This document shows positions 57,801 through 64,000 of a stretch of 64,000 nucleotides of DNA, piece after piece (positions within the stretch are counted from its first letter, which is position 1; each line of letters starts with the position of its first letter). The translations under genes and the position numbers were made by a program. The DNA is from Argopecten irradians (lineage: Eukaryota; Mollusca; Bivalvia; Pectinida; Pectinidae). The DNA is taken from assembly GCF_041381155.1 (NCBI RefSeq), contig NC_091149.1, positions 8,944,609-9,008,608 on the forward strand. Direction: 5' to 3'. Under the pieces are notes generated by a model that was given only the letters and a program-made list of their open reading frames with translations, was not told the origin of the DNA and searched no databases.

Positions 57801-60800
57801 CTGTACTGTAGTAGTTTTATCACAGCTATCACACCCTGCTGTACTGTAGTAGTTTTATCACAGCTATCACACCCTGCTGTACTGTAGTAGTTTTTATCAC
57901 AGCTATCACACCCTGCTGTACTGTAGTAGTTTTATCACAGCTATCACACCCTGCTGTACTGTAGTAGTTTTATCACAGCTATCACACCCTGCTGTACTGT
58001 AGTAGTTTTATCACAGCTATCACACCCTGCTGTACTGTAGTAGTTTTATCACAGCTATCACACCCTCTGTACTGTAGTAGTTTTATCAGCTATCACACCC
58101 TGCTGTACTGTAGTAGTTTTATCACAGCTATCACACCCTGCTGTACTGTAGTAGTTTTATCACAGCTATCACACCCTGCTGTACTGTAGTAGTTTTATCA
58201 CAGCTATCACACCCTGCTGTACTGTAGTAGTTTTATCACAGCTATCACACCCTGCTGTACTGTAGTAGTTTTATCACAGCTATCACACCCTGCTGTACTG
58301 TAGTAGTTTTATCACAGCTATCACACCCTGCTGTACTGTAGTAGTTTTATCACAGCTATCATACCCTGCTGTACTGTAGTAGTTTTATCACAGCTATCAC
58401 ACCCTGCTGTACTGTAGTAGTTTAATCACAGCTATCACACCCTGCTGTACTGTAGTAGTTTTATCACAGCTATCACACCCTGCTGTACTGTAGTAGTTTT
58501 ATCACAGCTATCACACCCTGCTGTACTGTAGTAGTTTTTATCACAGCTATCACACCCTGCTGTACTGTAGTAGTTTTATCACAGCTATCACACCCTGCTG
58601 TACTGTAGTAGTTTTATCACAGCTATCACACCCTGCTGTACTGTAGTAGTTTTATCACAGCTATCACACCCTGCTGTACTGTAGTAGTTTTATCACAGCT
58701 ATCACACCCTGCTGTACTGTAGTAGTTTTATCACAGCTATCACACCCTGCTGTACTGTAGTAGTTTTATCACAGCTATCACACCTGCTGTACTGTAGTAG
58801 TAGTTTTATCACAGCTATCACACCCTGCTGTACTGTAGTAGTTTTATCACAGCTATCACACCCTGCTGTACTGTAGTAGTTTTATCACAGCTATCACACC
58901 CTGCTGTACTGTAGTAGTTTTATCACAGCTATCACACCCTGCTGTACTGTAGTAGTTTTATCACAGCTATCACACCCTGCTGTACTGTAGTAGTTTTATC
59001 ACAGCTATCACACCCTGCTGTACTGTAGTAGTTTTATCACAGCTATCACACCCTGCTGTACTGTAGTAGTTTTATCACAGCTATCACACCCTGCTGTACT
59101 GTAGTAGTTTTATCACAGCTATCACACCCTGCTGTACTGTAGTAGTTTTATCACAGCTATCACACCCTGCTGTACTGTAGTAGTTTTATCACAGCTATCA
59201 CACCCTGCTGTACTGTAGTAGTTTTATCACAGCTATCACACCCTGCTGTACTGTAGTAGTTTTATCACAGCTATCACACCCTGCTGTACTGTAGTAGTTT
59301 TATCACAGCTATCACACCCTGCTGTACTGTAGTAGTTTTATCACAGCTATCACACCCTGCTGTACTGTAGTAGTTTTATCACAGCTATCACACCCTGCTG
59401 TACTGTAGTAGTTTTATCACAGCTATCACACCCTGCTGTACTGTAGTAGTTTTATCACAGCTATCACACCCTGCTGTACTGTAGTAGTTTTATCACAGCT
59501 ATCACACTCTGCTGTACTGTAGTAGTTTTATCACAGCTATCACACCCTGCTGTACTGTAGTAGTTTTATCACAGCTATCACACCCTGCTGTACTGTAGTA
59601 GTTTTATCACAGCTATCACACCCTGCTGTACTGTAGTAGTTTTATCACAGCTATCACACCCTGCTGTACTGTTGTAGTTTTATCACAGCTATCACACCCT
59701 GCTGTACTGTAGTAGTTTTATCACAGCTATCACACCCTGCTGTACTGTAGTAGTTTTATCACAGCTATCACACCCTGCTGTACTGTAGTAGTTTTATCAC
59801 AGCTATCACACCCTGCTGTACTGTAGTAGTTTTATCACAGCTATCACACCCTGCTGTACTGTAGTAGTTTTATCACAGCTATCACACCCTGCTGTACTGT
59901 AGTAGTTTTATCACAGCTATCACACCCTGCTGTACTGTAGTAGTTTTATCACAGCTATCACACCCTGCTGTACTGTAGTAGTTTTATTCACAGCTATCAC
60001 ACCCTGCTGTACTGTAGTAGTTTTATCACAGCTATCACACCCTGCTGTACTGTAGTAGTTTTATCACAGCTATCACACCCTGCTGTACTGTAGTAGTTTT
60101 ATCACAGCTATCACACCCTGCTGTACTGTAGTAGTTTTATCACAGCTATCACACCCTGCTGTACTGTAGTAGTTTTTATCACAGCTATCACACCCTGCTG
60201 TACTGTAGTAGTTTTATCACAGCTATCACACCCTGCTGTACTGTAGTAGTTTTATCACAGCTATCACACCCTGCTGTACTGTAGTAGTTTTATCACAGCT
60301 ATCACACCCTGCTGTACTGTAGTAGTTTTATCACAGCTATCACACCCTGCTGTACTGTAGTAGTTTTATCACAGCTATCACACCCTGCTGTACTGTAGTA
60401 GTTTTATCACAGCTATCACACCCTGCTGTACTGTAGTAGTTTTATCACAGCTATCACACCCTGCTGTACTGTAGTAGTTTTATCACAGCTATCACACCCT
60501 GCTGTACTGTAGTAGTTTTATCACAGCTATCACACCCTGCTGTACTGTAGTAGTTTTATCACAGCTATCACACCCTGCTGTACTGTAGTAGTTTTATCAC
60601 AGCTATCACACCCTGCTGTACTGTAGTAGTTTTATCACAGCTATCACACCCTGCTGTACTGTAGTAGTTTTATCACAGCTATCACACCCTGCTGTACTGT
60701 AGTAGTTTTAGCACAGCTATCACACTCTGCTGTACTGTAGTAGTTTTATCACAGCTATCACACCCTGCTGTACTGTAGTAGTTTTATCTATCACAGCTAT

Positions 60801-63800
60801 CACACCCTGCTGTACTGTAGTAGTTTTATCACAGCTATCACACCCTGCTGTACTGTAGTAGTTTTATCACAGCTATCACACCCTGCTGTACTGTAGTAGT
60901 TTTATCACAGCTATCACACCCTGCTGTACTGTAGTAGTTTTATCACAGCTATCACACCCTGCTGTACTGTAGTAGTTTTATCTATCACGGCTATCACACC
61001 CTGCTGTACTGTAGTAGTTTTATCACAGCTATCACACCCTGCTGTACTGTAGTAGTTTTATCACAGCTATCACACCCTGCTGTACTGTAGTAGTTTTATC
61101 ACAGCTATCACACACCCTGCTGTACTGTAGTAGTTTTATCACAGCTATCACACCCTGCTGTACTGTAGTAGTTTTATCACAGCTATCACACCCTGCTGTA
61201 CTGTAGTAGTTTTATCACAGCTATCACACCCTGCTGTACTGTAGTAGTTTTATCACAGCTATCACACCCTGCTGTACTGTAGTAGTTTTATCACAGCTAT
61301 CACACCCTGCTGTACTGTACTGTAGTAGTTTTATCACAGCTATCACACCCTGCTGTACTGTAGTAGGTTTATCACAGCTATCACACCCTGCTGTACTGTA
61401 GTAGTTTTATCACAGCTATCACACCCTGCTGTACTGTAGTAGTTTTATCACAGCTATCACACCCTGCTGTACTGTAGTAGTTTTATCACAGCTATCACAC
61501 CCTGCTGTACTGTAGTAGTTTTATCACAGCTATCACACCCTGCTGTACTGTAGTAGTTTTATCACAGCTATCACACCCTGCTGTACTGTAGTAGTTTTAT
61601 CACAGCTATCACACCCTGCTGTACTGTAGTAGTTTTATCACAGCTATCACACCCTGCTGTACTGTAGTAGTTTTATCACAGCTATCACACCCTGCTGTAC
61701 TGTAGTAGTTTTATCACAGCTATCACAATCTGCTGTACTGTAGTAGTTTTATCACAGCTATCACACCCTGCTGTACTGTAGTAGTTTTATCACAGCTATC
61801 ACACCCTGCTGTACTGTAGTAGTTTTATCACAGCTATCACACCCTGCTGTACTGTAGTAGTTTTATCACAGCTATCACACCCTGCTGTACTGTAGTAGTT
61901 TTATCACAGCTATCACACCCTGCTGTACTGTAGTAGTTTTATCACAGCTATCACACCCTGCTGTACTGTAGTAGTTTATCACAGCTATCACACCCTGCTG
62001 TACTGTAGTAGTTTTATCACAGCTATCACACCCTGCTGTACTGTAGTAGTTTTATCACAGCTATCACACCCTGCTGTACTGTAGTAGTTTTATCACAGCT
62101 ATCACACCCTGCTGTACTGTAGTAGTTTTATCACAGCTATCACACCCTGCTGTACTGTAGTAGTTTTATCACAGCTATCACACCCTGCTGTACTGTAGTA
62201 GTTCTATCACAGCTATCACACCCTGCTGTACTGTAGTAGTTTTATCACAGCTATCACACCCTGCTGTACTGTAGTAGTTTTATCACAGCTATCACACCCT
62301 GCTGTACTGTAGTAGTTTTATCACAGCTATCACACCCTGCTGTACTGTAGTAGTTTTATCACAGCTATCACACCCTGCTGTACTGTAGTAGTTTTATCAC
62401 AGCTATCACACCCTGCTGTACTGTAGTAGTTTTATCACAGCTATCACACTCACCTGCTGTACTGTAGTAGTTTTATCACAGCTATCACACCCTGCTGTAC
62501 TGTAGTAGTTTTATCACAGCTATCACACCCTGCTGTACTGTAGTAGTTTTATCACAGCTATCACACCCTGCTGTACTGTAGTAGTTTTATCACAGCTATC
62601 ACACCCTGCTGTACTGTAGTAGTTTTATCACAGCTATCACACCCTGCTGTACTGTAGTAGTTTTATCACAGCTATCACACCCTGCTGTACTGTAGTAGTT
62701 TTATCACAGCTATCACACCCTGCTGTACTGTAGTAGTTTTATCACAGCTATCACACCCTGCTGTACTGTAGTAGTTTTATCACAGCTATCACACCCTGCT
62801 GTACTGTAGTAGTTTTATCACAGCTATCACACCCTGCTGTACTGTAGTAGTTTTATCACAGCTATCACACCCTGCTGTACTGTAGTAGTTTTATCACAGC
62901 TATCACACCTGCTGTACTGTAGTAGTTTTATCACAGCTATCACACCCTGCTGTACTGTAGTAGTTTTATCACAGCTATCACACCCTGCTGTACTGTAGTA
63001 GTTTTATCACAGCTATCACACCCTGCTGTACTGTAGTAGTTTTATCACAGCTATCACATCCTGCTGTACTGTAGTAGTTTTATCACAGCTATCACACCCT
63101 GCTGTACTGTAGTAGTTTTATCACAGCTATCACACCCTGCTGTACTGTAGTAGTTTTATCACAGCTATCACACCCTGCTGTACTGTAGTAGTTTTATCAC
63201 AGCTATCACACCCTGCTGTACTGTAGTAGTTTTATCACAGCTATCACACCCTGCTGTACTGTAGTAGTTTTATCACAGCTATCACACCCTGCTGTACTGT
63301 AGTAGTTTTATCACAGCTATCACACCCTGCTGTACTGTAGTAGTTTTATCACAGCTATCACACCCTGCTGTACTGTAGTAGTTTTATCACAGCTATCACA
63401 CCCTGCTGTACTGTAGTAGTTTTATCACAGCTATCACACCCTGCTGTACTGTAGTAGTTTTATCACAGCTATCACACCCTGCTGTACTGTAGTAGTTTTT
63501 ATCACAGCTATCACACCCTGCTGTACTGTAGTAGTTTTATCACAGCTATCACACCCTGCTGTACTGTAGTAGTTTTATCACAGCTATCACACCCTGCTGT
63601 ACTGTAGTAGTTTTTATCACAGCTATCACACCCTGCTGTACTGTAGTAGTTTTATCACAGCTATCACACCCTGCTGTACTGTAGTAGTTTTATCACAGCT
63701 ATCACACCCTGCTGTACTGTAGTAGTTTTATCACAGCTATCACACCCTGCTGTACTGTAGTAGTTTTATCACAGCTATCACACCCTGCTGTACGTGTAGT

Positions 63801-64000
63801 AGTTTTATCACAGCTATCACACCCTGCTGTACTGTAGTAGTTTTATCACAGCTATCACCCTGCTGTACTGTAGTAGTTTTTATCACAGCTATCACACCCT
63901 GCTGTACTGTAGTAGTTTTATCACAGCTATCACACCCTGCTGTACTGTAGTAGTTTTATCACAGCTATCACACCCTGCTGTACTGTAGTAGTTTATCACA
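54878..64000. repeat. 38-bp satellite array, about 240 copies, open-ended
   Basis: The unit is TATCACACCCTGCTGTACTG followed by TAGTAGTTTTATCACAGC. It repeats head to tail to the end of the window, so the full array is longer than 9.1 kb. Each unit contains one GTAC and one AGCT, and TATCACA occurs twice per unit. Most copies are identical. Variants include an extra T in the T-run (for example near 55950, 57548, 60173, 63497), CATCCTG in place of CACCCTG in three neighbouring units (about 55708-55785), a shortened unit near 55296 and an irregular unit near 57025. The 38-bp period shifts the frame and stops occur in all frames, so it is non-coding. Confidence 0.97.

Noticed and set aside
54878-64000. 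CRISPR-like array
   Set aside because: Units are head-to-tail without unique spacers, and the genome is eukaryotic. It is a tandem satellite.

Overview
The window looks like AT-rich nuclear DNA of a bivalve mollusc (inferred). Genes are intron-split or single-exon eukaryotic genes, there is no operon structure, the protein families are animal ones, and the repeats include a tRNA-derived SINE, TIR-bearing MITEs, a Ngaro-type retroelement, a Harbinger transposon and a LINE.

Region 1 (1-5657): the last exon of a MAPEG-like membrane protein gene resembling TMEM79, with a three-fold tandem repeat in its 3' flank. A promoter-like patch at about 3.43-4.1 kb follows, with three CRE sites, three E-boxes and a candidate short first exon.

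Region 2 (5658-35545): a local tandem duplication. The unit carries a single-exon GT31 beta-1,3-galactosyltransferase-like gene followed by a class A GPCR gene. Copies 1 (5658-17015) and 3 (22258-35545) are complete. The middle copy (17031-22122) starts inside a broken galactosyltransferase and ends before the GPCR. Copies 2 and 3 share a block that is missing, between 7-bp direct repeats, from copy 1. Each copy has gained its own later insertions: a microsatellite-bearing retroinsertion in copy 1, a zinc-knuckle ORF between exact 20-bp inverted repeats in copy 2, and a SINE plus a TTAA-flanked MITE in copy 3.

Region 3 (35750-50670): one 5'-truncated LINE, cut into four pieces by separate insertions. 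These are a Ngaro-like tyrosine-recombinase retroelement (38058-42963), a 5.2-kb Harbinger element (43811-49010) that itself contains a 1.2-kb hAT derivative (44974-46145), and a poly(T)-headed retroinsertion (49317-49670) with an 11-bp target duplication. The LINE reading frame can be followed across each cut, which gives a relative order of events.

Region 4 (50696-54533): a six-exon gene for a SWIM zinc-finger plus YqaJ-type nuclease protein. Its introns hold a TA-flanked MITE and a SINE-like fragment, and its third exon appears frame-broken. Region 5 (about 54878-64000) is an array of a 38-bp satellite, roughly 240 copies, that runs off the window end.

All identifications come from reading motifs and internal alignments by eye. 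No database search was run, so family names are recognitions, not search results.
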